Below, in pieces: positions 16,596 through 25,636 of a stretch of 64,000 bases of DNA. The DNA is from Streptomyces sp. NL15-2K (GTDB taxonomy: Bacteria; Actinomycetota; Actinomycetes; Streptomycetales; Streptomycetaceae). Position numbers and translations under genes: made by a program. Numbering within the stretch: position 1 is the stretch's first letter; each line of letters begins with the position of its first letter. Under the pieces are notes generated by a model. That model ran no database searches. It had not been told where the DNA came from and was given only the letters and a program-made list of their open reading frames with translations. The DNA is taken from contig NZ_CP130630.1 of NCBI RefSeq assembly GCF_030551255.1, positions 11,469,001-11,533,000 of the forward strand, in the 5' to 3' direction.

Positions 16596-17558
16596 ATGGA
16601 CCGTCCCGCAGCTCTCGTCCCCCGCCACTACGTCGCGGTCGGGGGCCGCGGCCCGGAAGACGTCGTGGCCGACTCCCGCGGGCGTGTGCTCACCGGTGTG
16701 GCGGACGGTCGCATCCTGCGCCTGCACGGGGTGACGAAACCCGCCACGGCCCGCGTGGAGGTGCTCGCCGAGACCGGCGGCAGGCCGCTCGGCCTCGCCC
16801 TCCTGCCGGACGACGCCCTGCTGGTGTGCGACGCCGAACGCGGACTGCTCGGCGTCGACCTCGCCGAGGGCACCGTGCGCGTCCTCGCCGACGAGGTGGC
16901 GGGGGAGAGGCTGCGGTTCTGCAGCAACGTGGTCGCCCTGTCCGACGGAAGCGTGTACTTCACCGTCTCCAGCCGTCGCTACCCGCTTCAGCACTGGATC
17001 GGCGACCTGGTCGAACACACGGGCACCGGCCGGCTCCTGCGCCTCGTCCCCGGCAGTGACACGCCCGAGGTCCTGCTGGAGGGGCTGCAGTTCGCCAACG
17101 GGCTGGCCCCGAGCGGCGACGAGACCTTCCTGATCGTCGCCGAGACGGGCGCGTACCGGCTGAGCCGCTACTGGCTCGCCGGACCGAAGGCGGGCCGGAG
17201 CGAGCCCTTCGCCGAGGACCTTCCGGGAATGCCCGACAACCTCTGGCGCGGTTCACCCGAGGGCCCGGTCTGGGTGTCCCTCGCCGGACCCCGCGTTCCC
17301 CCGCTGGACCTGCTGCATCGCGGCACACCGTCCGTACGCCAGGCCGCGGCACGCCTGGCCGTGCGCGCCCCCTTCCGTCCCCCGGGCACCATCGGCGTCC
17401 TGGCGGTCGACGACGCCGGCCGCGTGGTCCACCACCTCGTCCGCCGGCGCTCCGGCTTCCGCATGGTCACCAGCGTCTGCGAGACCGAGGGCCACCTGAT
17501 CCTGGGGAGCCTGTGGGAGCCGGGCGTCGCGGTCTGCGAGGCACCGGCCGGGAAGTGA
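16596..17558 (+). CDS. SMP-30/strictosidine-synthase-like beta-propeller protein
   Basis: The product has 320 aa with blade-type repeats: [51 protein letters not shown], and [20 protein letters not shown] followed by RLSRYWL. That last set is the conserved centre of strictosidine-synthase-like and SMP-30/gluconolactonase/LRE proteins. They are six-bladed propellers that usually bind calcium and act as lactonases or esterases. The natural substrate is unknown. No signal peptide is visible, which suggests a cytoplasmic enzyme. Confidence 0.82.
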   Translation: MDRPAALVPRHYVAVGGRGPEDVVADSRGRVLTGVADGRILRLHGVTKPATARVEVLAETGGRPLGLALLPDDALLVCDAERGLLGVDLAEGTVRVLADEVAGERLRFCSNVVALSDGSVYFTVSSRRYPLQHWIGDLVEHTGTGRLLRLVPGSDTPEVLLEGLQFANGLAPSGDETFLIVAETGAYRLSRYWLAGPKAGRSEPFAEDLPGMPDNLWRGSPEGPVWVSLAGPRVPPLDLLHRGTPSVRQAAARLAVRAPFRPPGTIGVLAVDDAGRVVHHLVRRRSGFRMVTSVCETEGHLILGSLWEPGVAVCEAPAGK

Positions 17559-17722
17559 CCCCGGCGGACCGGAGGGTTACCCTGTTGACCGGCCGCGATC
17601 ACCTCGCGGCGCGGCGGTGGGGCCCGCCGTACCCGAACCGCGGCACACGTGCCGCCAACGGTCCCTACTTGCGATGGAGCACGCCCGTATGCCGGGCCCC
17701 GGCGAGTAGGAGACGTACGACC

Positions 17723-18187
17723 ATGACAGCCCCGGACACCGAAAGCCTCAGCGCCCCCGCGCGCCCGCGACGGCGGCCCGCGGACTGGCGGGGCCAGGCA
17801 CCGGTCGTCGCGGTGGTGGCGTTCGGCGGAGCCCTCGGCGCCACCGCCCGGTACGCGGCCGCCCTGTGGTGGCCCGCCCAGCCGGGCGGATTTCCCTGGG
17901 CGACCTTCTGGACCAATGTCGTCGGCTGTGCCGTGATCGGCGTGTTCATGGTGGTCATCACCGACGTGTGGGCCGCCCACCGCCTCGTGCGCCCGTTTTT
18001 CGGCACCGGCGTACTCGGCGGCTTCACCACCTTCTCGACCTACGCCGTCGACATCCAGAAGCTGCTCGACGCCGGCCACCCGCGCACGGGGCTGGTCTAT
18101 CTGGCCGCGACCCTGCTCGCGGCGCTCACCGCGGTGTGGCTCGCGGCCACGGGCACCCGCCGGGTCCTGAAGTGGAGGCAGTCATGA
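17723..18187 (+). CDS. crcB: Fluoride ion channel subunit Fluc/CrcB (first copy)
   Basis: The product has 154 aa with an AGGAG ribosome site. After an Arg/Pro-rich cytoplasmic head of about 25 residues there are four membrane segments. Fluc hallmarks are [26 protein letters not shown] (pore asparagine) and [12 protein letters not shown] (phenylalanine box and sodium site). Fluc channels are dual-topology dimers that expel fluoride. Where two genes occur together, they usually form obligate heterodimers. The partner is encoded at 18597-18971, with a DUF190 gene between, all coupled by 4-bp overlaps. Confidence 0.93.
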   Translation: MTAPDTESLSAPARPRRRPADWRGQAPVVAVVAFGGALGATARYAAALWWPAQPGGFPWATFWTNVVGCAVIGVFMVVITDVWAAHRLVRPFFGTGVLGGFTTFSTYAVDIQKLLDAGHPRTGLVYLAATLLAALTAVWLAATGTRRVLKWRQS

Positions 18188-18600
18188 CCGGGCTGACCGG
18201 GCGCGCCCTGCGCGTGACCGTCTTCATCGGCGAGAACGACACCTGGCACCACCGGCCGCTCTACACGGAGATCGTGCACCGCGCCCACGCCGCCGGTCTG
18301 GCGGGCGCCAGCGTCTTCCGCGGCATCGAGGGCTTCGGCGCCTCCTCCCTGATCCACACCTCGCGCCTGCTGTCCCTGAGCGAGGACCTGCCGGTCGCCG
18401 TAGTGATCGTGGACGCCGAGGAGCGCGTACGCGCCTTCCTGCCGCAGCTCGACGAACTCGTCACCGAAGGCCTGGTGATCCTCGACGACTGCGAGGTCAT
18501 CCGGTATGTCGGCCGGGGTCACGACCGGGGCCCCAACCGGGGCCACGACCAGGGCGAAAACCGGGGCGAACCGGACGCGAAAGGTAAGAAGTCGTCGTGA
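18184..18600 (+). CDS. DUF190-family protein linked to fluoride export
   Basis: The product has 138 aa whose ATG overlaps the upstream crcB stop. It reads [36 protein letters not shown] and [20 protein letters not shown], the PII-like ferredoxin fold described for DUF190. The C-terminal 30 residues are a charged tail with [19 protein letters not shown] repeats. Genes of this family are commonly placed beside crcB. A regulatory or accessory role for the channel is likely but unproven. Its stop overlaps the second crcB start. Confidence 0.87.
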   Translation: MTGLTGRALRVTVFIGENDTWHHRPLYTEIVHRAHAAGLAGASVFRGIEGFGASSLIHTSRLLSLSEDLPVAVVIVDAEERVRAFLPQLDELVTEGLVILDDCEVIRYVGRGHDRGPNRGHDQGENRGEPDAKGKKSS

Positions 18601-18971
18601 ACTGGCTGCTGGTGATCGCGGGCGCCATGGTCGGTGCCCCGCTCCGCTACCTCACGGACCGGGCGGTGCAGTCCCGCCACGACTCGGTCTTCCCCTGGGG
18701 CACCTTCGCCGTGAACGTCACGGGCTGTCTGATCCTCGGCCTGCTCACCGGAGCCGCCACCGCGGGAGCCGCCGGTTCCCATCTCCAGCTGCTTGTGGGC
18801 ACCGGCCTGTGCGGGGCGCTGACGACGTACTCGACCTTCTCGTACGAGACCCTGCGGCTGACCGAGACGGGGGCGGGGCTGTATGCCGCGGTCAACGTGG
18901 TCGCGAGCGTGGTCGCGGGGCTCGGGGCGGCCTTCGCTGGAGTGGAACTGGCACACGCCGTGTGGGGATGA
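18597..18971 (+). CDS. crcB: Fluoride ion channel subunit Fluc/CrcB (second copy)
   Basis: The product has 124 aa, starting at a GTG overlapping the DUF190 stop (GTGA). Four membrane segments carry the Fluc signatures [27 protein letters not shown] and [15 protein letters not shown]. It is shorter than the first copy and lacks the N-terminal extension. Being paired with 17723-18187, it probably forms the other half of a heterodimeric fluoride channel in the cell membrane. Confidence 0.93.
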   Translation: MNWLLVIAGAMVGAPLRYLTDRAVQSRHDSVFPWGTFAVNVTGCLILGLLTGAATAGAAGSHLQLLVGTGLCGALTTYSTFSYETLRLTETGAGLYAAVNVVASVVAGLGAAFAGVELAHAVWG

Positions 18972-19042
18972 AGCCGGATTCTCGCCCGCGTGTAGTAAGA
19001 CTGTGCCCGCCGCACCCCCCGCCCTGAGAAGAACTGGATCCC

Positions 19043-19879
19043 ATGAGCGTCATCAGCGTCGGTCAGGCCGTCCTCCTCGGAGCCGTCGAGGGGGTGACCG
19101 AGTTCCTGCCCGTCTCCTCCACCGGCCATCTGAAGATCGTCGAGGGGCTCATGGGCATCCCCGTCGACGACGACGCCGTCGTCGGGTTCTCGGCCGTGAT
19201 CCAGGTCGGCGCGATCGCCGCCGTGCTCGTGTACTTCTTCAAGGACATCGTGCGGATCGTCTCCGCCTGGGGCCGAGGGCTCGCCCATCGCGAGGAGCGG
19301 TACCACCACGACTACAAGTTCGCCTGGTGGGTGATCTTCGCGACCATCCCGATCGTTGCCGTGGGCCTGGCCGCCAAGCCGCTCATCGAGGGGCCGCTGG
19401 CCTCGCTGTGGGTGGTGGCGGGCTCGCTGATCGTCGGCAGCGGGGTGATGTGGGCGGCCGACCAGATCGGCCGGCACAAGCGCGGGGAGGACGACACCTC
19501 GTTCAAGGACGCGATGCTGGTCGGCGGCTCGCAGATCCTCGCCCTGCTCTTCCCGGGCTTCTCCCGCTCCGGCGCCACCATGTCCACGGCGCTGATCCTG
19601 GACCTGGACCGCGTGGCCGCGACCCGGCTGTCGTTCTTCCTCGGCATTCCCGCCCTGACCGGCGCCGGACTGTACGAACTCAAGGACGCCCTGGGGGCGG
19701 GCGTGGGCGCGGCCCCGCTCGCCGTCGGGACCGTCGTCTCCTTCGTCGTCGCCTACGCCTCCATCGCCTGGCTGCTGAAGTTCGTCGCCAAGCACTCCTT
19801 CAACGCCTTCGTGGTCTACCGGATCGTCGTCGGCGTGCTGCTGTTCGGGCTGCTGGCCACGGGCGCCCTCAGCGGCTGA
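19043..19879 (+). CDS. uppP: Undecaprenyl-diphosphatase
   Basis: The product has 278 aa of integral membrane protein. Both family motifs are present: [17 protein letters not shown] at about 15-31 and [10 protein letters not shown] near 172. UppP (BacA) removes a phosphate from undecaprenyl diphosphate at the outer face of the membrane, recycling the peptidoglycan lipid carrier and conferring bacitracin resistance. The length matches the family norm of about 270 aa. A rho-independent terminator follows. Confidence 0.95.
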   Translation: MSVISVGQAVLLGAVEGVTEFLPVSSTGHLKIVEGLMGIPVDDDAVVGFSAVIQVGAIAAVLVYFFKDIVRIVSAWGRGLAHREERYHHDYKFAWWVIFATIPIVAVGLAAKPLIEGPLASLWVVAGSLIVGSGVMWAADQIGRHKRGEDDTSFKDAMLVGGSQILALLFPGFSRSGATMSTALILDLDRVAATRLSFFLGIPALTGAGLYELKDALGAGVGAAPLAVGTVVSFVVAYASIAWLLKFVAKHSFNAFVVYRIVVGVLLFGLLATGALSG

Positions 19880-19900
19880 CCGCACGGGGTGTGAGGCCGC

Positions 19901-19933
19901 TTTCAGGCTTCCCGCCCCCTGAAATTCCTTTTT
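19901..19933 (+). terminator. Rho-independent terminator after uppP
   Basis: TTTCAGG (19901-19907) and CCTGAAA (19918-19924) make a 7-bp stem with a 10-nt loop, followed by TTCCTTTTT. This is a classical terminator with a real T-tract, unusual in this GC-rich window. Confidence 0.75.
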
Positions 19934-19941
19934 CAGTCACC

Positions 19942-20004
19942 TTGACAGGGCCCCTACACCACCCGGAGTATCACTCCCGTGAACCTGTCAGACAGCCAGA
20001 CAGG
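19942..20004 (+). promoter_or_regulatory. Promoter and dyad operator of the asparagine cluster, inside the regulator 5' end
   Basis: A consensus TTGACA (19942-19947) stands 18 bp before GAGTAT (19966-19971), placing transcription start at or next to the GTG at 19979, so the message may be leaderless. Immediately after the start codon lies CTGTC-A-GACAG (19985-19995), an 11-bp palindrome, extended by a wider dyad with arms CCTGTC and GACAGG (19984-19989 and 19999-20004). FCD-GntR regulators typically bind short dyads of this form, so direct autorepression is likely. Confidence 0.55.
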
Positions 20005-20707
20005 TGGGCGGCCGCGACGCGTCAGCGCCATGGAAGCGGTGCTCTCCCACCTTCGCGGCGCCATCGAGCGCGGCGACTACGCGATCGGCGACAAGCTCCC
20101 CTCCGAGGCGGAGCTGTGCCGGACCCTCGAGGTCTCCCGGCCCGTGCTCCGGGAGGCGCTGCGGGCCCTGCAGGCCATGGGGCTCACCGTCTCCAAGACC
20201 GGCAAGGGCACCTTCGTCGTCGCCAGCGCCGTCGAGGACCCCACCTTCGGCGACTACGCGGCCAGCGACCTGCTGGAGGTGCGCCGCCACGTCGAGATCC
20301 CGGTCGCCGGATACGCGGCCCGGCGCCGCACCCCGGAGAACCTGGACCATCTGGCCCACCTCCTGGACCGGATGGAGCGGGAGACCGACACCACCGCATG
20401 GGTCGCGATGGACTCGCTCTTCCACCTCGGCGTGGCCGAGGCCGCGCAGAACCCGGTCTTCCGCCGGGTCATCGAGGAGATCCGGGACGCCCTGGCCCGT
20501 CAGTCGGCGTTCCTCAACGAACTGGGCGGCCGGCGCGAGCAGTCCAACCGCGAACACCGCGCGATCGTCGAAGCGCTGATCGACGGTTCCGAACACGACG
20601 CGGTGGAGGCCATGACCCACCACCTCGACCGCGTCTCCACGACCCTCACCGACATCGTGCGCCCCACGCGCACGGACACCCCCACGGAAGGCGGACCCGA
20701 GGCGTGA
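19979..20707 (+). CDS. GntR-family (FadR/FCD subfamily) regulator of the asparagine cluster
   Basis: The product has 242 aa starting GTG. Residues 15-80 are a GntR winged helix ([51 protein letters not shown]). Residues 95-230 form an all-helical FCD domain with metal-ligand histidines ([31 protein letters not shown]). It is the first gene of an operon with an asparagine permease (4-bp overlap) and asparaginase, so the effector is probably aspartate or asparagine. Confidence 0.9.
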   Translation: MNLSDSQTGGRPRRVSAMEAVLSHLRGAIERGDYAIGDKLPSEAELCRTLEVSRPVLREALRALQAMGLTVSKTGKGTFVVASAVEDPTFGDYAASDLLEVRRHVEIPVAGYAARRRTPENLDHLAHLLDRMERETDTTAWVAMDSLFHLGVAEAAQNPVFRRVIEEIRDALARQSAFLNELGGRREQSNREHRAIVEALIDGSEHDAVEAMTHHLDRVSTTLTDIVRPTRTDTPTEGGPEA

Positions 20708-22146
20708 GCGAGCAGCACCTCCAACAGGAGACACGCGAACCGGCCGCGCACGTCGACGCGGGAGACGCGGGCTACAGCAAGTCCCTGAAGTCCCGGCACG
20801 TCAACATGATCGCCATCGGCGGCGCCATCGGCACCGGCCTGTTCCTCGGCGCCGGCGGCCGCCTCGCCGACGCCGGGCCCTCCCTGTTCATCGCCTACGC
20901 GGTCTGCGGCCTCTTCGCCTTCCTCGTCGTGCGCGCCCTCGGCGAACTCGTCCTGTACCGGCCCTCCTCCGGCGCCTTCGTGTCGTACGCCCGCGAATTC
21001 CTCGGCGAGAAGGGCGCGTACACGGCGGGCTGGATGTACTTCCTCAACTGGGCGACCACCGGCATCGCCGACATCACCGCCGTGGCCACCTACACCCACT
21101 ACTGGGGCATGTTCTCCGACATCCCGCAGTGGGTGATCGCGCTGATCGCGCTCGCGGTCGTGCTCACCGTGAACCTCATCTCAGTGAAGATCTTCGGCGA
21201 ACTGGAGTTCTGGTTCGCCATCATCAAGGTCAGCGCGCTCGTCGTCTTCATGCTGATCGGCATCTTCCTGCTGGTCACCCAGCAGCCCGTCGACGGTCAC
21301 ACCCCCGGCCCGTCCCTGATCGCCGACCACGGCGGCGTCTTCCCCAACGGCCTGCTGCCGATGCTGCTGATCATCCAGGGCGTCGTCTTCGCCTACGCCT
21401 CCGTCGAGCTGGTCGGTGTCGCGGCCGGTGAGACCGAGAACCCCGAGAAGATCATGCCGAAGGCGATCAACTCGATCATGTGGCGCGTGGGCCTGTTCTA
21501 CGTCGGCTCGGTCGTCCTGCTGTCGATGCTGCTGCCGTGGAACAAGTACACCTCCGGCGAGAGCCCCTTCGTGACCGTGCTGTCCAACATCGGCGTCCCG
21601 GCGGCCGGCGGCGTGATGAACCTCGTCGTGCTCACCGCGGCCATGTCCTCGCTCAACTCGGGCCTGTACTCCACCGGCCGCATCCTGCGCTCGATGGCGA
21701 TGTCCGGCTCCGCCCCCAAGTTCACGAGCGTGATGAGCCGCAGCAAGGTCCCGTACGGCGGCATCCTGCTCACCAGCGGCTTCTGCGTCCTCGGCGTCGG
21801 CCTCAACTTCGTCGTCCCCGCCGAAGCGTTCGAGATCGTGCTGAATTTCGCGGCGATCGGCATCCTCTCCACCTGGGGCATGATCATGATCTGCCACCTG
21901 ATGTTCTGGCAGAAGACCCAGAAGGGCGAACTGTCCCGCCCCGGCTACCGACTGCCGGGATCCCCCTGGACCGAACTCGTGACGCTGGCGTTCCTCGCCT
22001 CCGTCCTGGTCCTCATGTACGCCGACGGCGGCGCCGGACGCACCACCGTGCTGTGCCTGCCGCTGATCGTCGGGGCGCTGGTCGTCGGATGGTTCGGCAT
22101 CCGCGGCCGTACGGCGCGCAAGTCCACCACCGGAGCCGACGCGTGA
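20704..22146 (+). CDS. ansP: Amino-acid permease, L-asparagine type (APC family)
   Basis: The product has 480 aa with GTG overlapping the regulator stop. It has 12 membrane segments and the amino-acid/polyamine permease signature [20 protein letters not shown] at about 30-50. Also visible are [21 protein letters not shown] and [19 protein letters not shown], the conserved loops of the GabP/AnsP/LysP group. Its position between a GntR regulator and an asparaginase supports L-asparagine as substrate. Glutamine or aspartate are possible alternatives. Confidence 0.88.
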   Translation: MSEQHLQQETREPAAHVDAGDAGYSKSLKSRHVNMIAIGGAIGTGLFLGAGGRLADAGPSLFIAYAVCGLFAFLVVRALGELVLYRPSSGAFVSYAREFLGEKGAYTAGWMYFLNWATTGIADITAVATYTHYWGMFSDIPQWVIALIALAVVLTVNLISVKIFGELEFWFAIIKVSALVVFMLIGIFLLVTQQPVDGHTPGPSLIADHGGVFPNGLLPMLLIIQGVVFAYASVELVGVAAGETENPEKIMPKAINSIMWRVGLFYVGSVVLLSMLLPWNKYTSGESPFVTVLSNIGVPAAGGVMNLVVLTAAMSSLNSGLYSTGRILRSMAMSGSAPKFTSVMSRSKVPYGGILLTSGFCVLGVGLNFVVPAEAFEIVLNFAAIGILSTWGMIMICHLMFWQKTQKGELSRPGYRLPGSPWTELVTLAFLASVLVLMYADGGAGRTTVLCLPLIVGALVVGWFGIRGRTARKSTTGADA

Positions 22147-22178
22147 GGCACGCGGCGGCCCAGGAAATACAGGCAGTG

Positions 22179-23195
22179 ATGTACAGCAGTTCCATAGCGG
22201 ACGCACCCCTTGTCCGCGAACCCTTCCACGCCCCCGTCGCCCACCTCATCCGCGGTGGGCTGATCGAGGGACTCCACTACGGCTCCGTCGTCGTCCTCGA
22301 CGCGGACGGCCAGGTCCGGCTCCAACTCGGCGACATCGAGGCCGCGTTCTACCCGCGCTCCGCCCTCAAGCCGGTGCAGGCCGTCGCCATGGTCCGGGCC
22401 GGTTTCCCGCTCGACGGCGACCTGCTCTCGCTCACCGCGGCCAGCCACTCCGGCGAGGAACGCCACCTCGCCGGCGCCCGGCGCATCCTCGAACTCGCCG
22501 GGCTCACCGAGGACCACCTGCGCAACGTGCCCGACCTGCCCTTCGACCCAATCGTCCGGGACGACTGGATCCGGGAGGGCCGCCTGCCCTCCCGAATCGC
22601 CCAGAACTGCTCCGGCAAGCACGCGGCCATGCTCTACACCTGCAAGCTCAACGGCTGGTCCCTGGACGACTACCTCGACCCCGGGCACCCCCTCCAGCAG
22701 GCCATCGCGGAGATCGTCGAGGACCTCACCGGGCAGCGCATCGCCCAGGTGACCGTCGACGGCTGCGGCGCGCCCCTGTTCTCCGTCTCCCTGCACGGTC
22801 TCGCGCGCGCGGCCGCCCGGATCACCACCGCCGCTCCGGGTACGCCGGAAGCGCGCGTGGCCGACGCGATGCGGGAGCACGCCGAGATGGCGTCCGGCTC
22901 CGGCCGGGACGTGGCCGCGCTGATGCGGGCCGTGCCGGGGCTGCTCGCCAAGGACGGCTTCGAGGGGGTGCAGGTCGCCGCGCTGGCTGACGGCCGAGCT
23001 GTTGCCGTGAAGATCGCTGACGGGGCGAACCGGGCGCGTGTGCCGGTTGCCGCGGCGGCGCTTGCCCGGGCCGGCGTCGACCCGGCGGCGCTCGCCGAGT
23101 TCGCGGGGGAGCCGCTGCTGGGCGGTGGCGCGCCGGTGGGCTGCGTCCGTCCGGTGCGGGCGCTGGACCCGGTCAGCGTGCCGGCCTGCGCTTGA
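22179..23195 (+). CDS. L-asparaginase (asparaginase II family, PF06089 type)
   Basis: The product has 338 aa. The sequence SVVVLDADGQVRLQLGDIEA, then FYPRSALKPVQAVAMVRAG, CSGKHAAMLYTCKLNGW and VDGCGAPLFSVSLHGLARA identifies the thermolabile asparaginase family found in Rhizobium and actinomycetes, distinct from E. coli AnsA/AnsB. It hydrolyses asparagine to aspartate and ammonia in the cytoplasm. ATG 22179 is chosen. An in-frame GTG at 22143 overlapping the permease stop would add 12 residues and is a real alternative. Confidence 0.88.
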   Translation: MYSSSIADAPLVREPFHAPVAHLIRGGLIEGLHYGSVVVLDADGQVRLQLGDIEAAFYPRSALKPVQAVAMVRAGFPLDGDLLSLTAASHSGEERHLAGARRILELAGLTEDHLRNVPDLPFDPIVRDDWIREGRLPSRIAQNCSGKHAAMLYTCKLNGWSLDDYLDPGHPLQQAIAEIVEDLTGQRIAQVTVDGCGAPLFSVSLHGLARAAARITTAAPGTPEARVADAMREHAEMASGSGRDVAALMRAVPGLLAKDGFEGVQVAALADGRAVAVKIADGANRARVPVAAAALARAGVDPAALAEFAGEPLLGGGAPVGCVRPVRALDPVSVPACA

Positions 23196-23236
23196 CGGCA
23201 AGCCGGATGAGCGACGTAGGAGGTGCGGTGTTCGAC

Positions 23237-23311
23237 CGGCTGCGGAGGCGCAGTGGCTGGCCGCGCCCACGCGGCGGCGGAGCCGAACGGCGTCACAGCC
23301 CCGCGCCCCTG
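23237..23311 (-). repeat. Dispersed intergenic hairpin repeat, copy 1
   Basis: Read on the minus strand this stretch begins AGGGGCGCGGGGCTGTGAC, then has CGGCTCCGCCGC and GCGTGGGCGCG, and ends CGCAGCCG. The same blocks in the same order occur at 26601-26676 on the plus strand. The GCGGC-N-GCCGC core can form a hairpin. From memory, similar sequences occur between genes in many Streptomyces chromosomes. I could not search for this. It lies just after the asparaginase stop and just before the tandem array. Confidence 0.6.
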
Positions 23312-23367
23312 GCATGCCGGCCACCGCCCGCGTCTTGTCGCTCCGCCTGCCCATGTACCGCGGGCCC

Positions 23368-24099
23368 GGTCACGCGCCGGGCCGGCCATTGGCTGGGCTG
23401 GTCACTGGCTGGCGTGGTTATGCGCTGGGGCGGTTACGCGTGGGGCTGGTCACGTGCGGGCCCGGTCACTGGCCGGCTTGTCACGTGCGGGCCCGGTCAC
23501 TGGCTGGCGTGGTTACGCGCCGGGCCGGTTACGCGTCGGGCTGGTTACGCGTCGGGCTGGTCACTGGCCGGGCTGGTCTGCGTCGTGCCTGTCGCCCGCA
23601 GGCCCCGTCACGTGCGGGCCCGGTCACTGGCTGGCGTGGTTACGCGCCGGGCCGGTTACGCGTCGGGCTGGTTACGCGTCGGGCTGGTCACTGGCCGGGC
23701 TGGTCTGCGTCGTGCCTGTCGCCCGCAGGCCCCGTCACGTGCGGGCCCGGTCACTGGCTGGCGTGGTTACGCGCCGGGCCGGTTACGCGTCGGGCCGGTT
23801 ACGCGCCGGGCTGGTCACTGGCCGGGCTGGTCTGCGTCGTGCCTGTCGCCCGCAGGCCCCGTCACGTGCGGGCCCGGTCACTGGCAGGCCCGGTCACTGG
23901 CAGGCCCGGTTACCTGCCGGCCCGGTTACCTGCCGGGCCGGTTACCTGCCGGGCCGGTTACCTGCCGGGCCGGTCGCCCGCAGGCCCGGTCACGCGCAGG
24001 CCCGGTCACTGGCTGGCCCAGTCACCCGTCGGCCCGGTCACTGGCCGGCGTGGTTACCCGCGGGCCCGGCCACCCGCCGGGCGCGCCCGGCCCAGCGGT
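23368..24099 (+). repeat. 16-bp tandem-repeat array (about 45 units) with 127-bp higher-order repeat
   Basis: From 23368 the sequence has a regular 16-bp period. Units follow GGTYACNNGCNGGSCC, for example GGTTACCTGCCGGGCC four times from 23908 and GGTCACTGGCAGGCCC at 23876 and 23892. Four units are 15 bp. Eight units (seven of 16 and one of 15) make a 127-bp block, copied at 23575 and 23702, with a partial copy from 23829. The last units degrade near 24084. Since 16 is not a multiple of three and the unit lacks plus-strand stops, all three plus frames stay open, which mimics coding but is probably not. There is no other gene between asparaginase and aspartase. Confidence 0.92.
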
Positions 24100-24188
24100 C
24101 GGTCACCCCCACCGCCGAGCCGGTCGTCCCTCCCCTCCCGCTCCGCCCGCTCCCTCACCCTCGCCCCTCAGAAAGAGGCCGCATCCTC

Positions 24189-25601
24189 ATGACCGCCGCC
24201 GTCACCCGCAGCGAACACGACCTGCTCGGAGACCGGGACGTCCCCGCCGACGCGTACTGGGGCGTGCACACCCTGCGCGCCACGGAGAACTTCCCCATCA
24301 CCGGCACCCCGATCTCCGCCTACCCGCACCTCATCGACGCCCTCGCCGCCGTCAAGGAGGCGGCCGCTCTCGCCAACGAGGAACTCGGTCTGCTGGAGCC
24401 GAAGAAGGCCGCCGCCATCGTCGCGGCCTGCCGTGAGATCCGCGACGGCAAGCTGCACGACCAGTTCGTCGTCGACGTCATCCAGGGCGGGGCCGGCACC
24501 TCGACCAACATGAACGCCAACGAGGTCGTCGCCAACCGGGCGTTGGAGCTGCTCGGACACGCCAAGGGCCAGTACGCCCACCTGCACCCCAACGAGGACG
24601 TCAACCTCGGCCAGTCGACCAATGACGTCTACCCGACCGCCGTCAAGATCGCGACGGTGTTCGCGGTGCGTGGACTGCTCAAGGCGATGTCCGTACTGCA
24701 GGACGCCTTCGCGGCCAAGGCCGTCGAGTTCCGTGACGTTCTGAAGATGGGCCGTACACAGTTGCAGGACGCGGTGCCGATGACGCTCGGTCAGGAGTTC
24801 TCCGCGTACGCAGTCATGATGGACGAGGACCGCAGCCGTCTGGCCGAGGCCGTCCAGCTGATCCATGAGATCAACCTGGGTGCCACGGCGATCGGCACCG
24901 GCCTCAACGCTCCCGCCGGATACGCCGAGTCGGCCCGCCGGCACCTCTCCGAGATCACCGGCCTCCAGCTGGTCACCGCCGCCAACCTGGTCGAAGCCAC
25001 CCAGGACTGCGGTGCGTTCGTCCAGATGTCCGGCGTGCTCAAGCGGATCGCCGTGAAGCTGTCCAAGAGCTGCAACGACCTGCGCCTGCTGTCCAGCGGG
25101 CCGCGCGCGGGTCTCGGCGAGATCAACCTGCCGCCGGTGCAGGCCGGTTCGTCGATCATGCCCGGCAAGGTCAACCCGGTGATCCCCGAGGTCGTCAACC
25201 AGGTCGCCTTCGAGGTGATCGGCAACGACGTCACCATCACCATGGCCGCCGAGGCCGGACAGCTCCAGCTCAACGCCTTCGAGCCGGTCATCCTGCACTC
25301 GCTGTCGGAGTCCATCACACACCTGCGCGCGGCCTGCCTCACCCTCGCCGAGCGCTGCGTGTCCGGCATCACGGCCAACACCGAGGCGCTGCGCGCGACG
25401 GTCGAGAACTCCATCGGCCTGGTGACCGCCCTCAACCCGCACATCGGGTACACGGCCGCCACCGACATCGCCAAGGAAGCCCTTGCCACCGGCCGGGGGG
25501 TGGCCGAACTCGTCCTGGAGAAGGGCCTGTTGCCCGCCGAGACACTCGCCGACCTGCTACGGCCCGAGGTCGTGGCCGGCAGCGGACCCGCTCTCGTCTG
25601 A
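24189..25601 (+). CDS. aspA: Aspartate ammonia-lyase
   Basis: The product has 470 aa from ATG 24189. It belongs to the fumarase/aspartase superfamily, with the catalytic-loop signature GSSIMPGKVNPVIPEVVNQV near 320, GAGTSTNMNANEVVANRAL near 100, and HPNEDVNLGQSTNDVYPTAVK near 140. The length is typical (E. coli AspA 478 aa). It deaminates aspartate to fumarate and ammonia, completing catabolism of the asparagine imported and hydrolysed by the preceding genes. The frame stays open far upstream through the repeat array, but the family homology begins at this ATG. Confidence 0.93.
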   Translation: MTAAVTRSEHDLLGDRDVPADAYWGVHTLRATENFPITGTPISAYPHLIDALAAVKEAAALANEELGLLEPKKAAAIVAACREIRDGKLHDQFVVDVIQGGAGTSTNMNANEVVANRALELLGHAKGQYAHLHPNEDVNLGQSTNDVYPTAVKIATVFAVRGLLKAMSVLQDAFAAKAVEFRDVLKMGRTQLQDAVPMTLGQEFSAYAVMMDEDRSRLAEAVQLIHEINLGATAIGTGLNAPAGYAESARRHLSEITGLQLVTAANLVEATQDCGAFVQMSGVLKRIAVKLSKSCNDLRLLSSGPRAGLGEINLPPVQAGSSIMPGKVNPVIPEVVNQVAFEVIGNDVTITMAAEAGQLQLNAFEPVILHSLSESITHLRAACLTLAERCVSGITANTEALRATVENSIGLVTALNPHIGYTAATDIAKEALATGRGVAELVLEKGLLPAETLADLLRPEVVAGSGPALV

Positions 25602-25636
25602 CTTGCTCACGCGCACCCGGACCGACCGGAGGGACA

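Noticed and set aside
17660..17722. Fluoride riboswitch before the first crcB
   Set aside because: GCGATGGAGCACGCC looks like the 5' half of the crcB motif, but the complementary TGATGnCTCCTAC block expected in the 3' half is absent, and GAGTAGGAG reads in the wrong sense. A covariance-model search (RF01734) would decide.
23368..24099. CRISPR array or coding repeat protein in the 16-bp array
   Set aside because: There are no unique spacers between repeats and no cas genes. The unit length is not a multiple of three, so peptide repeats would be 16 aa only after three units, and all three plus frames are equally open.
23223..25601. A 792-codon open frame that fuses the repeat array to aspartase
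   Set aside because: Family similarity begins at MTAAVTRSEHDLLGD (24189), and the upstream part is only the stop-free repeat. No ribosome site supports the distant start.
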